The position numbers and the translations under genes were made by a program. DNA of 64,000 bases, from contig CAVPEB010000065.1 of assembly GCA_963702765.1 (NCBI GenBank), positions 51,753 to 115,752 of the forward strand, read 5' to 3'. Shown in pieces: positions 53,143 to 62,061 of the stretch. Below the pieces are notes generated by a model. It saw only the letters and a list, made by a program, of their open reading frames with translations. It made no database searches and was not told the origin of the DNA. This DNA is from DATMNR01 sp963702765. Its GTDB lineage: Bacteria; Chloroflexota; Ktedonobacteria; Ktedonobacterales; Ktedonobacteraceae. How positions within the stretch are numbered: position 1 is the first letter of the stretch; the number at the start of each line of letters is the position of its first letter.

Positions 53143-54072
53143 TCAGCTTTGCAGAAGGAGTTGCCGGAGTGCATTCGCTGCAAGCGAAAGTCTTCTACCC
53201 TTGACATGCACAACATACCATTGCCGTTGCAACGGAAAGCCTTGTACGCCTAGCACGGTAAGCTCGCCATTTCTTAATTCGAGTGCAACTGATTCATAAG
53301 GGAGTACCGCAATGCCTAAGCCAGCAGCAACTCCTTCTTTGGTTGCTTCGATGTTACCCAATTCCAGGCTAGCTGGGATAGGCACCCCGGCCTGGGCAAA
53401 CTGTAGTTCAGTGGCCAACCTGGTGACTGACTCCCGCTCGCGCATCAACAGGGTTTCCTCTTGCAGATCACGAAGTGGAATAGTGGAGCGGCTCGCCAAT
53501 CGGTGTGATGGTGAGGCTACCATTAGCAATTCATAGGGCCTCAACACCTCGACTTCAAAGCGCTCGTGCCTTTCTATGAATCCCATCACCCCCAAATCTA
53601 ATTTATAGGTAAGAAGGTCCTCCTCTATCGAATGACGATGAGCTACCAGGAGCGTGAGATGGATTCGTGGATAGAGCGTATGGTAAGAGCCAAGCAAAGG
53701 TGGCACAACATACGTCCCAGCACTTATGCTCGCGCCTATCATCACACTCCCACGCTTGAGTGTATGAATATCATGCACAACCGGGGCTGTTTCAGTGAGT
53801 CGAGTGAGAAGTTGGTCCACCAGGATCAGGAACTCCTGACCCGCAGGTGTCAGCACGATCCCTCTACCATTACGAGCGAAGAGACGCAGGCCAAGCATCT
53901 GCTCAAGCGATTTGACCTGTTGCGCGACCGCTGGCTGAGAGAGATAGAGAGCCTCAGCAGCTCTCGTATAGCTAAGGTATTGTACAACTGTACGAAAGAC
54001 TTTGAGCTGATGCACGGTGAAGTCAGGCGGCACGTTTCCTGGAGCAGCGGTGATCCATTTCTGTTCAGCCAT
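53143..54072 (-). CDS. cbbR: LysR-type regulator, CbbR candidate divergent from cbbLSX
   Basis: 309 residues from ATG 54072 with GGAGGG five bases ahead. The helix-turn-helix region FTVHQLKVFRTVVQYLSYTRAAEALYLSQPAVAQQVKSLE matches CbbR-type LysR proteins, and the sensing domain runs ISAGTYVVPPLLGSYHTLYP through EATKEGVAAGLGIAVLPYES. It is encoded next to and divergent from cbbL, the classic position of CbbR, which activates cbb genes when NADPH or RuBP-derived signals are high. The 392-base gap between the two starts should hold its binding sites. The assignment rests on position plus family. Confidence 0.88.
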   Translation of the reverse strand: MAEQKWITAAPGNVPPDFTVHQLKVFRTVVQYLSYTRAAEALYLSQPAVAQQVKSLEQMLGLRLFARNGRGIVLTPAGQEFLILVDQLLTRLTETAPVVHDIHTLKRGSVMIGASISAGTYVVPPLLGSYHTLYPRIHLTLLVAHRHSIEEDLLTYKLDLGVMGFIERHERFEVEVLRPYELLMVASPSHRLASRSTIPLRDLQEETLLMRERESVTRLATELQFAQAGVPIPASLELGNIEATKEGVAAGLGIAVLPYESVALELRNGELTVLGVQGFPLQRQWYVVHVKGRRLSLAANALRQLLLQS

Positions 54073-54464
54073 GCAAACCCTCCAAATGATAATGATAGAA
54101 ACTATCCAAAATCCAGAAACACTTTAGATTTTTCAAATGGCATCATTCAGATCCACCATACTTTTTCACCATCTTCATTGCCAGTGATACATGAGCTTTC
54201 TTTTGCTTTCGTTCAACACGCTATTGTCATTTCCAGTATATCCATTAGTTAACTAAATAGCTATTTTGCTTCCTCACTGTCCTCGGACATACTCGTACGT
54301 CATAAAGGTGCTAAAGGCCCGGACAAACAACCTATCTCAAGAGCATATAACAAAAACAGAGTGATGTATAAAGTTTTATCTATGGAATTGATAGCAAACT
54401 GCTACTACAACGAATATTTTTACCATGCTACACTACGCTCAATGAATGTCATATCCAAGCAATC
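54073..54464. promoter_or_regulatory. Divergent cbbR / cbbL promoter region with tandem palindromes
   Basis: Two adjacent perfect 12-bp palindromes overlap slightly: TTAGTTAACTAA at 54245-54256 and AAATAGCTATTT at 54255-54266. They lie about 215 bases ahead of cbbL. CbbR sites follow TNA-N7/8-TNA, which these halves resemble. The cbbL ribosome binding site is AGGAG just before 54480. No consensus promoter was obvious, as expected for an activated promoter. Confidence 0.45.
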
Positions 54465-54479
54465 ATGAGGAGAATAAGC

Positions 54480-55928
54480 ATGACAATCGAGGCTACATCC
54501 CAACAGAAGAGTCGTTGGACATCAGGGGTAATCCCATATGCTCAGATGGGGTATTGGAAACCCGACTATGAACCGAAGGACACAGACATTCTGTGCGCAT
54601 TCCGTATTGTACCTCAAGAGGGTGTAGATCCCATAGAAGCCGCAGCAGCCGTTGCCGGTGAATCCTCCACTGCTACCTGGACTGTAGTCTGGACCGATCG
54701 TCTGACAGCATACGAGAACTACCAGGCCAAGGCCTATCGAGTCATCCCTGTTCCAGGCACCGATCAGTATATCGCATACATTGCCTACGATTTGGATCTG
54801 TTTGAAGAGGGATCTATCGCGAACCTTACTTCCAGTATTATCGGCAATGTCTTTGGTTTCAAAGCACTCAAGAGCCTGCGCCTGGAGGATATGCGTATTC
54901 CCCCACACTATGTGAAGACCTTTCAAGGGCCCCCTCATGGTATTGTCATGGAGCGCGAATACCTGGACAAGTATGGTCGTCCCTTACTCGGTGCCACGAC
55001 CAAACCAAAGCTTGGGCTTTCCGCTCGTAATTACGGGCGAGTGGTCTATGAGGCGCTGCGTGGTGGACTGGATTTTGTAAAGGATGACGAAAATATTAAC
55101 TCGCAGCCATTTATGCGCTGGCGCGATCGCTTCCTCTACTGTATAGAAGCGGTCAACAAGGCCAGTGCCGAGTCCGGTGAGATCAAGGGACATTATATGA
55201 ATGTCACAGCCGCCACTATGGAAGATATGTATGAACGAGCCGAGTTTGCAAAAGAGCTAGGAAGTGTCATCGTCATGATTGATCTGACAATTGGCTACAC
55301 GGCAATCCAGTCAATGGCGAAATGGGCTCGTAAGAATGGTGTGCTTTTGCATCTGCACCGGGCAGGCCATGGCACCTACACACGCCAGAAGACGCATGGC
55401 GTTTCCTTCCGTGTGATTGCCAAATGGATGCGCCTGGCTGGTGTTGATCATATTCATGCTGGCACCGTAGTAGGCAAGCTGGAAGGTGATCCAATGGCCA
55501 TTCGAGGATATTATCAGACATTGCGTGGTATGAAATATGACGCAGATCCTTCGCAAGGTTTGTTCTTCGAGCAAGATTGGGCTTCAATGCCTTCTGTCAT
55601 GCCCGTCGCTTCTGGTGGGATACATGCTGGGCAAATGCATCAATTGCTGCACTATTTAGGCGAAGATGTAGTGCTTCAGTTCGGCGGTGGCACCATTGGG
55701 CATCCACAGGGCATTGCTGCTGGTGCAACGGCTAACCGCGTTGCTGTGGAAGCTATGATTCAGGCACGCAATGAGGGACGTGACTACTTCAATGAAGGGC
55801 CAGAGATCCTGGAGAAGGCAGCGAAGTGGTGCGGTCCGCTACGAGCTGCACTCGAACTCTGGAAAGATGTAAGCTTTAACTACGAGTCGACCGACACACC
55901 CGACGCTATACCAACCCCCAGTTATTAG
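54480..55928 (+). CDS. cbbL: RuBisCO large subunit, red-type form I
   Basis: 482 residues. Catalytic features: carbamylated lysine K201 and metal ligands D203, E204 in DFVKDDENINSQPF; K175 in GATTKPKLGLSARNYG; H293 and R294 in LLHLHRAGHGTYTR; H326 in GVDHIHAG and K333 in GTVVGKLEGD (loop 6). The N-terminus (YWKPDYEPKDTDILCAFRI VPQEGVDP) and the C-terminal ending in a PTPSY tail match red-type (IC/ID) enzymes, which are reactivated by CbbX pulling on the C-terminus. The enzyme fixes CO2 onto RuBP, giving two 3-phosphoglycerates. Start ATG 54480 has AGGAG ahead. The gene, with cbbS and cbbX, forms one operon. Confidence 0.95.
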   Translation: MTIEATSQQKSRWTSGVIPYAQMGYWKPDYEPKDTDILCAFRIVPQEGVDPIEAAAAVAGESSTATWTVVWTDRLTAYENYQAKAYRVIPVPGTDQYIAYIAYDLDLFEEGSIANLTSSIIGNVFGFKALKSLRLEDMRIPPHYVKTFQGPPHGIVMEREYLDKYGRPLLGATTKPKLGLSARNYGRVVYEALRGGLDFVKDDENINSQPFMRWRDRFLYCIEAVNKASAESGEIKGHYMNVTAATMEDMYERAEFAKELGSVIVMIDLTIGYTAIQSMAKWARKNGVLLHLHRAGHGTYTRQKTHGVSFRVIAKWMRLAGVDHIHAGTVVGKLEGDPMAIRGYYQTLRGMKYDADPSQGLFFEQDWASMPSVMPVASGGIHAGQMHQLLHYLGEDVVLQFGGGTIGHPQGIAAGATANRVAVEAMIQARNEGRDYFNEGPEILEKAAKWCGPLRAALELWKDVSFNYESTDTPDAIPTPSY

Positions 55929-55948
55929 TAGAATGAGGAGTTACTTTC

Positions 55949-56377
55949 ATGGCTTTTCACCTGACCCAAGGAACATTTTCTTTCCTGCCATCACTAACAG
56001 ACGACGAGATCCACTTGCAAGTGCAGTACTGCCTGGACAATGACTGGCCTATCAACGTGGAGTTCACAGACGATCCTCATCCTCGCAACACCTATTGGGA
56101 AATGTGGGGATTACCGATGTTTGATGTGAAGGACCCGTCTGCTATCTTGTATGAGATCAACCAATGCCGCAAAGCCTACCCACATCACTACATCCGAGTG
56201 GGAGCTTACGACCGCAGCAAGGGTCGCCAGACAATTGCCCTCTCGTTCATTGTGAACAGGCCACTACATGATCCTGGCTTTGCACTGTCTCGCCAGGAAG
56301 CACATGATCGTGTCACCCACTATACACTGCATAGCTATGCGACTGATAAACCCAAAGGTGAGCGTTTCACTAACTGA
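55949..56377 (+). CDS. cbbS: RuBisCO small subunit, red-type
   Basis: 142 residues: TQGTFSFLPSLTDDEIHLQVQYCLDNDWPINVEF, PHPRNTYWEMWGLPMFD, KAYPHHYIRVGAYDRSKGRQ, followed by a C-terminal extension typical of red-type small subunits (RPLHDPGFALSRQEAHDRVTHYTLHSYAT). Red-type small subunits use this extension to form a beta-barrel at the centre of the holoenzyme and do not need assembly factors such as RbcX. Start ATG 55949 lies 20 bases after the cbbL stop with a GAGGAG site. Length fits the family. Confidence 0.95.
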   Translation: MAFHLTQGTFSFLPSLTDDEIHLQVQYCLDNDWPINVEFTDDPHPRNTYWEMWGLPMFDVKDPSAILYEINQCRKAYPHHYIRVGAYDRSKGRQTIALSFIVNRPLHDPGFALSRQEAHDRVTHYTLHSYATDKPKGERFTN

Positions 56378-56471
56378 TATCTTTCACATCTCGACTGGGA
56401 AATCAATAAAAGAACGCATGAAGCAAGACAATGTAGGTGTGACTTGTTTGTATATGGAGAAGAGCAGTAGC

Positions 56472-57428
56472 ATGATACCATCAACACAATCCGATGGACC
56501 TGACGATAAGATATCTCCAGTGCTTGACGAATCGGATAGTGCCGGAGTCGATTTGTCTGAGGTACTGGAAGAATCACAGGTCATGGAAGTATTACAACAA
56601 CTTGACCAGGAACTGGTAGGACTCAAATCGGTCAAAACACGCATCAGGGAAATTGCGGCCTTGCTCTTGATTGATCGGATGCGGCGTGGCATGGGCTTGT
56701 CGGCACGACCACCATCTTTACATATGTCCTTTACTGGCCCGCCTGGTACAGGTAAAACTACAGTAGCCATGCGCATGGCCACTATTCTGCACAGGCTCAA
56801 CTATGTACGCAAAGGGCACCTGGTTGCGGTAACACGTGACGATCTGGTTGGCCAGTACATTGGTCACACCGCCCCCAAAACCAAAGAGGTCCTTAAACGG
56901 GCCATGGGCGGAGTGCTCTTCATTGACGAGGCCTATTATCTCTACCGCCAGGAGAATGAACGGGACTACGGACAGGAAGCCATTGAAATCTTGCTGCAGG
57001 TAATGGAGAATCAGCGTGACGATCTCGTCGTCATTCTCGCGGGCTACAAGGATCGTATGGACACCTTCTTCCAATCTAACCCGGGCATCAGTTCGCGTAT
57101 TGCTCATCACCTTGAATTCCCAGACTATACGCTCAATGAATTGCTAGCGATAGCGCAACTTATGCTTGCTGAACAGATGTACCGTTTGAGTCCCGAGGCG
57201 TTTCAGGCTTTTGAAGCCTATCTCACGAGGCGTATGCATCAGCCTCGTTTTGCTAATGCCCGCAGCGTGCGTAATGCGCTCGACCGGGCTCGCTTACGTC
57301 AGGCCAACCGCCTTTTTGCCAAAGGGGGAAGAATCTCGAAGACAGACCTGATGACCATCGAGGCTGAAGATATTCTGGCCAGCCGTGTATTCAGCGAAGA
57401 GTTGCCGAATAATCAGGTTCATCCGTAA
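56472..57428 (+). CDS. cbbX: CbbX, red-type RuBisCO activase (AAA+ ATPase)
   Basis: 318 residues from ATG 56472, chosen because GAAGAG lies about 7 bases ahead and the length fits CbbX. Walker A is GPPGTGKTT at residues 89-97, Walker B is VLFIDEAYYLYRQ near 148, pore loop YIGHTA with aromatic Y129 or so, sensor and arginine-finger segments VILAGYKDRMDTFF and NPGISSRIAHHLEFPDY. CbbX hexamers thread the RuBisCO C-terminal tail to free inhibitory sugar phosphates and bind RuBP as activator. Other ATGs at 56418 and 56454 are possible starts. It ends the cbb operon. Confidence 0.93.
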   Translation: MIPSTQSDGPDDKISPVLDESDSAGVDLSEVLEESQVMEVLQQLDQELVGLKSVKTRIREIAALLLIDRMRRGMGLSARPPSLHMSFTGPPGTGKTTVAMRMATILHRLNYVRKGHLVAVTRDDLVGQYIGHTAPKTKEVLKRAMGGVLFIDEAYYLYRQENERDYGQEAIEILLQVMENQRDDLVVILAGYKDRMDTFFQSNPGISSRIAHHLEFPDYTLNELLAIAQLMLAEQMYRLSPEAFQAFEAYLTRRMHQPRFANARSVRNALDRARLRQANRLFAKGGRISKTDLMTIEAEDILASRVFSEELPNNQVHP

Positions 57429-57713
57429 ATTTTGATGAACAATAATTGCTACTTTCAGCAGCACACTCCTTCTTCTCATTACACTTTCCATTTCCTATGA
57501 TTTATACTCCAAAAGAAGTGTTACACTCATACAATACAAAGTGGGTTGTCACACCATAGGACCCCTTTTCAGAATTCAGAGTATTGATATATACTCAATG
57601 CAGGAATTTTACTCTTATCAAAAGGTTAAGCTAATTTTCTTCGTTGAGAGCCACTCTCATTCCAGTTTTGAATTGCTAGTGTCCCAGCGAATGAATTTTG
57701 CTATAGGGAATGT

Positions 57714-58931
57714 ATGTTTGTGATCTCGTATGCTCGAAAATATTGTTATCGTTTCTGTTTTATCTCTTTACTGATACTACTTGTAGGTATATTTTCCCCG
57801 TCTGCTCATGCTGATGGGGGCGCTCCTCAACTAGCTTATGTGGCAGGAACTTCACAAGGTATCAGTGTCATCGATATTGCACAAAGGCGTGTAACCAGAA
57901 CGATAACTGAAGATGGGAATCCCCACACCATATTGTTGAGTCTGGATGGATCAGCATTATACATCACACAACCATCACTAGGACAGGTTGCGATCATTGA
58001 AGCGAAAACGGGTAAAACACTCTGCACCGTCAGTCTTCCTGGTCAACCATCGTTGTTAGCCCTCAGTTTGGATTCTACAGTATTGTATGCAGCAGGTCGG
58101 GGTGATACGAGTGTGCGCGCCCTTGATCCACAGACCTGTGCTATCAAACGAACCTTTGAAACTCACGAGCCTGTCTATGGATTGGCTGTAACTGCCTCTA
58201 CAGCTGCGAACGCCACTCCTTCAACTCCAAATCAGATCTGGATCACCGGAACTAAAGATCTCACAATTTTTGATGCGAATGGACAACACCTTGGTTCTGT
58301 GCCCATTCCAGGAGGACCACAATATATCAGCATACCTGGAGGTTTTACCGCGTATGTTACTACTCGTCAGGGTACTGTCGTTGCAGTTGATTTGAATTCA
58401 CAACAGGTTATCCGAACACTGCTTAGTGGAGGACAGTATGGTCCAATGGATTATGATGCAAATACGGGCGAGGTCTATGTCCCTGATCGTAATCATAACC
58501 AGCTCGATGTTCTGGCTCCTATAGTCGCCGGTACGACTGTAACACAGCAAGAACCAGCGCGGATTATACATCTAAGCAATGCTCCCCTATCGGTCGCTAT
58601 TACCAGTGATGGACAGCTCGGCTTTGTAGCACTCTCCAATGGTCAGGTACTGATGCTAGATATTCCAGAGCGAACAACCGTCACAAGCATCACTGTAGGT
58701 GGAACTCCCAGTTTCATCATTACAGGCCTCTACCCGCCTGCAACCAATCTTCTAACCACACCTCAGCAAGCGAATATCCCCCCCTCATCGACAAAATCCT
58801 TTGGTAGGCTACTTCTCATTTTTTCGCTCACATTGCTAGGATTAGTCTTGTTGGGTATCGCCTGGCTCATCTGGAGAAATCACCAGAAACGACTGGTTGA
58901 TCAAAACACAGCCAGGCATATCCATGATTAA
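57714..58931 (+). CDS. Membrane-anchored beta-propeller protein (YncE-like)
   Basis: 405 residues. An N-terminal signal peptide (CYRFCFISLLILLVGIFSPSAHA) precedes six to seven 40-residue propeller blades; typical motifs are AYVAGTSQGISVIDIAQRRV, LYITQPSLGQVAIIEAKTGKT, LYAAGRGDTSVRALDPQT, AYVTTRQGTVVAVDL, and GFVALSNGQVLMLDI. A C-terminal helix (LLLIFSLTLLGLVLLGIAWLIW) anchors it in the membrane with the propeller outside. The cysteines in TGKTLCTV and PQTCAIKR could form a disulfide. The function is unknown; such proteins may bind metals, cell-wall or partner proteins. It lies just before the TlpA-like gene, so a thiol-related partnership is possible. Confidence 0.72.
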   Translation: MFVISYARKYCYRFCFISLLILLVGIFSPSAHADGGAPQLAYVAGTSQGISVIDIAQRRVTRTITEDGNPHTILLSLDGSALYITQPSLGQVAIIEAKTGKTLCTVSLPGQPSLLALSLDSTVLYAAGRGDTSVRALDPQTCAIKRTFETHEPVYGLAVTASTAANATPSTPNQIWITGTKDLTIFDANGQHLGSVPIPGGPQYISIPGGFTAYVTTRQGTVVAVDLNSQQVIRTLLSGGQYGPMDYDANTGEVYVPDRNHNQLDVLAPIVAGTTVTQQEPARIIHLSNAPLSVAITSDGQLGFVALSNGQVLMLDIPERTTVTSITVGGTPSFIITGLYPPATNLLTTPQQANIPPSSTKSFGRLLLIFSLTLLGLVLLGIAWLIWRNHQKRLVDQNTARHIHD

Positions 58932-58962
58932 AAGTGCTGAAGAAGTAGAAGTTGGTCTGGTC

Positions 58963-58991
58963 TTGACACTATCAAGCCTCCGCACCATAAT
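58963..58991 (+). promoter_or_regulatory. Sigma-70-type promoter for the TlpA-like gene
   Basis: TTGACA at 58963-58968, exactly 17 bases, then CATAAT at 58986-58991. The gene start at 59043 follows about 45 bases after the predicted start point. Confidence 0.6.
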
Positions 58992-59042
58992 TATTCCTGA
59001 CGCAACTGAATAAACACTTAAACTTTAGAATTGGACTTTCAG

Positions 59043-59640
59043 ATGTCAGAAATTGCTGAGAATGCATTTGTACAAGAGTCATCGCAGAAGAATAAGCGCA
59101 AGCGCAGAATTGTCATATTTTGTATCGTGAGCCTGTTAAATGTAGGATTACTCGCGCTAATCTTAACTCAATTACTGACACCTGCAACGCATTCTGTCAC
59201 AGATCCGCTTGTTGGTCATCCAGCACCAAATTTTACGTTGGTTCTGTTGCATTCTGAATTCTGGCAAGAGTGCACTCTCGCTCTCAAATCTCAAGGGAAG
59301 ACCGATTGTGTTGAATTTCTGGGCTTCATGGTGTCAACCATGTAAAGAGGAATTACCGCTCCTTGAAAATGCCTGGAAACAGATGCAAGCTCAGAAAAAA
59401 AATATTGTCTTTCTGGGCATTGATTTTCAGGAATCAAACAGTGATGCTTCTAGCTTTTTACTGCAACACGGCATTACTTATTTGGCGGGACTGGATACAG
59501 ATGGATCGATTGCTAACAAATATGGAGTAAGTTCTTTACCACAAACCATTTTCATTGATCGCAACGGGACAGTTAGAAGCAGAGAGCCGCAGGAACTCAC
59601 CACCCAGGATTTATCTCGCAATTTACAATCGATAACATAG
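59043..59640 (+). CDS. TlpA/ResA-like thiol-disulfide oxidoreductase, frame broken once
   Basis: About 198 residues when joined. A membrane anchor (RIVIFCIVSLLNVGLLALILTQLL) precedes the thioredoxin fold: GHPAPNFTLVLL, then in the next frame SGKSALSLSNLKGRPIVLNF and the active site ASWCQPCKEELP. The C-terminal half has FLGIDFQESNSDASSFLLQHG and GVSSLPQTIFIDRNG (cis-proline). These proteins reduce disulfides, as ResA does for cytochrome c haem sites. The frame changes near 59245-59275 and one extra base explains it. The start ATG 59043 has no strong site; TTG 59031 is an alternative. A role in oxidase or cytochrome maturation is plausible but unproven. Confidence 0.78.
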
Positions 59641-59758
59641 TTCAGTGGCATCAGGTCATACGATCTTTGAAAATAACGGCGAACCTTTCTGGAAACATGC
59701 TCGACAGAAAGGTTCGCTATTCATGCGATCTTCAAGGGAAAGTACAATTCATTCCCCT

Positions 59759-61669
59759 TTAGCCCTGCTTGCTATCCTCCACTGCCGCATGGATCTGCTC
59801 GATAGTCGTGGGATCGTCCAGAGTGGTGAGGTCCCCCGGGTCGTGACCCTCTGCGATCGCCTGGATGCTGCGCCGCAACATTTTACCTGAACGAGTCTTT
59901 GGTAGTTGGCTGACGAAGAGTATTCGGCCAGGACGAGCGATTGCACCCAACTCCTTATCCACAGTGTTCATGATCTCTTTCTCCATTGCCTTGCGTTGCT
60001 CCGCCGTCTCGATCTGGCTCGGGTTTTTCACAACAACGAAGGCAAGCGGTATCTGACCTTTGATCTGATCTGACACACCGACCACTGCCACTTCAGCGAT
60101 GGACGGATACGAACTTACTGCCTCTTCAATTTCGCGGGTGCCCAAACGATGGCCAGCCACGTTGATGACATCATCTGTTCGGCCAAGGATGAAATAATAG
60201 CCATCCTTGTCTCGAATACCCCAGTCGAATGTGGAATAGATCAGCTTGTTCTTGAAGTCTGTGAAGTAAGTCTGAACAAATCGCTCGTCCTGGCCCCACA
60301 CAGTAGAGAGGCACCCCGGTGGCAACGGAGGTTGCACAGTCACTACACCTTTTTCACCCACACCGCACTCCGCGCCATTGTCCTCTCGTAGCAGTTTCAA
60401 GTTGTAGCCATAAGCCGGGAAGCTCGGGCTGCCGAACTTGGCGGGAGTTTGCTCCACTCCCGGTACAGCAGTCAGAATGGCCCATCCAGTTTCGGTCTGC
60501 CAGTAGTGGTCGTAGATCGGCTTATTGAGAGATTCTGCGATCCATCTCGCAGTTGGCTCATCAAGAGGTTCACCGGCAATAAACAGATGGCGCAGGCTAC
60601 TGAGATCGTACTTCTTCAGATACATAGGATCCTGTTTCTTGAGTACCCGAATAGCCGTAGGGGCACTGAACATCACGGTGACGTTGTAATCTTGCACAAT
60701 CTTCCACCAGATACCAGGATCAGGTTGAATCGGCAAGCCTTCATACATCACAGAAGCCATACCGTACAGTAGCGGACCATACACGATGTATGAGTGGCCG
60801 ACCACCCAGCCAATGTCAGATGTAGCAAAGTAAGTTTCGCCTGGATTGCCACAGTAGATGTATTTCATGCTCGCTGCAAGCGCAACAGCATGGCCACCGG
60901 TATCACGCTGCACGCCCTTTGGTTTCCCGGTCGTACCGGAGGTGTAAAGGATGTATGATGGCTCATTAGACTCCAACCAGGTGATAGGAACGTTCGCATC
61001 AAGGTGCTGCTCTCGCAATATGGCATAATCCAGATCCCTGTTGGCGGTAAGTTGCATTTCTTTGTCCAGGCCACGGTTCACAATCACCACATGCTTGGGT
61101 GGATACTCCGAAAGTCGCAGCGCCTCATCCACCAGATGTTTATAAGGTATCGGTTTGCCGCCACGCATGCCGGCATCAGCCGTCACCATCACTTTAGGCT
61201 GGGCATCGTCGATGCGAGTAGCCAGGCTGGGGGATGCAAACCCGCCGAACACGACCGAATGGATGGCGCCGATGCGCACGGTGGCGAACATAGCAAAGAT
61301 GGCTTCTGGAATCATAGGCATGTAGATAAGCACCCGGTCGCCTTTGCCAACGCCAAGGCTCTGAAGTATCGCAGCAAACCGATTCACCTCAGTATACAGC
61401 TCCTTGAATGAATAGACTTTCTCCTGGTTCGTCTCAGTGGAAATAAAGATCAGCGCATTCTGGTCCCCGCGTTCGGCAAGGTGCCGATCTATGGCATTGT
61501 AGCAAAGGTTTGTCTCTCCACCGACAAACCATTTTGTGAACGGAGGCCGGGAATAGTCCAGCACATTCGTAAAGGGTTTGTGCCAGTGAATGAGATCGGC
61601 TTGCTCACCCCAGAAGGCTTCTGGTTGTTCAATGGAGCGACGATGAAACTCTTGATAGTTTGTATCCAT
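59759..61669 (-). CDS. prpE: Propionyl-CoA synthetase (acyl-CoA ligase)
   Basis: 636 residues from ATG 61669 (GAGGAGG seven bases ahead). ANL superfamily: NLCYNAIDRHLAERGDQNALIF, VLIYMPMIPEAIFAMFATVRIGAIHSVVFGGF, the P-loop motif YILYTSGTTGKPKGVQRDTGG, SDIGWVVGHSYIVYGP and the C-terminal RTDDVINVAGHRLGTREIEE with the catalytic lysine near KTRSGKMLRRSI. The sequence pattern (VLIYMPMIPEA, QRDTGG, YEGLPIQPDPGIWWKIV) matches PrpE more than acetyl-CoA synthetase Acs, though both can use acetate. It activates propionate, probably for methylmalonyl or methylcitrate metabolism. A 9-bp inverted repeat lies just upstream of the start and could be an operator. The K near the C-terminus is the usual acetylation target. 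Confidence 0.9.
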   Translation of the reverse strand: MDTNYQEFHRRSIEQPEAFWGEQADLIHWHKPFTNVLDYSRPPFTKWFVGGETNLCYNAIDRHLAERGDQNALIFISTETNQEKVYSFKELYTEVNRFAAILQSLGVGKGDRVLIYMPMIPEAIFAMFATVRIGAIHSVVFGGFASPSLATRIDDAQPKVMVTADAGMRGGKPIPYKHLVDEALRLSEYPPKHVVIVNRGLDKEMQLTANRDLDYAILREQHLDANVPITWLESNEPSYILYTSGTTGKPKGVQRDTGGHAVALAASMKYIYCGNPGETYFATSDIGWVVGHSYIVYGPLLYGMASVMYEGLPIQPDPGIWWKIVQDYNVTVMFSAPTAIRVLKKQDPMYLKKYDLSSLRHLFIAGEPLDEPTARWIAESLNKPIYDHYWQTETGWAILTAVPGVEQTPAKFGSPSFPAYGYNLKLLREDNGAECGVGEKGVVTVQPPLPPGCLSTVWGQDERFVQTYFTDFKNKLIYSTFDWGIRDKDGYYFILGRTDDVINVAGHRLGTREIEEAVSSYPSIAEVAVVGVSDQIKGQIPLAFVVVKNPSQIETAEQRKAMEKEIMNTVDKELGAIARPGRILFVSQLPKTRSGKMLRRSIQAIAEGHDPGDLTTLDDPTTIEQIHAAVEDSKQG

Positions 61670-61692
61670 GACTTTTCCTCCTCGGACAAGTG

Positions 61693-61730
61693 GGTTCAGT
61701 TTCAATAATTGGGCAAATTACAACTGAACC
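61693..61730. promoter_or_regulatory. Inverted repeat upstream of prpE
   Basis: GGTTCAGTT at 61693-61701 and AACTGAACC at 61722-61730 are exact inverse copies with 20 bases between. The repeat is 24 bases ahead of the prpE start, so it lies in the 5' leader or at the promoter. It may be an operator site or a leader hairpin. Confidence 0.45.
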
Positions 61731-62061
61731 TGATACTGTAATTGACAGTCACCAGAACAGAAGTCTACGTAGATCTCAGGCGACTGATTTGGCACAGCTC
61801 TCGTACATGAACGAAAGCTTCATCCTCACACGTTAAGAAATACAAGCATCATGCCAGGCTCAGACTGGAGGGTGACACAAAACTACGAGTCGCACTATTC
61901 AAACGTATACAAAGAAATAACGTTCTTAAGAAGGAAGGAGAGCGGCCATTCCGAACTTCAACATACTAGCATCTCCAAACCTTGCACTCTCATATTCTGA
62001 AGTATAGCACAGTCAGAGGATGGCCCAACACCTGAATACATCAACTCTTCGTCCTCCAGGT
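61731..62061. other. Intergenic gap between fprA and prpE without a recognised gene
   Basis: About 330 bases downstream of fprA. No gene-like frame or terminator hairpin was convincing. The prpE promoter should lie here or nearer to its start. Confidence 0.4.

Noticed and set aside
53632..54252. 206-residue plus-strand frame over the LysR gene
   Set aside because: The minus strand encodes a typical LysR protein with a good start; the plus-strand product shows no known motif.
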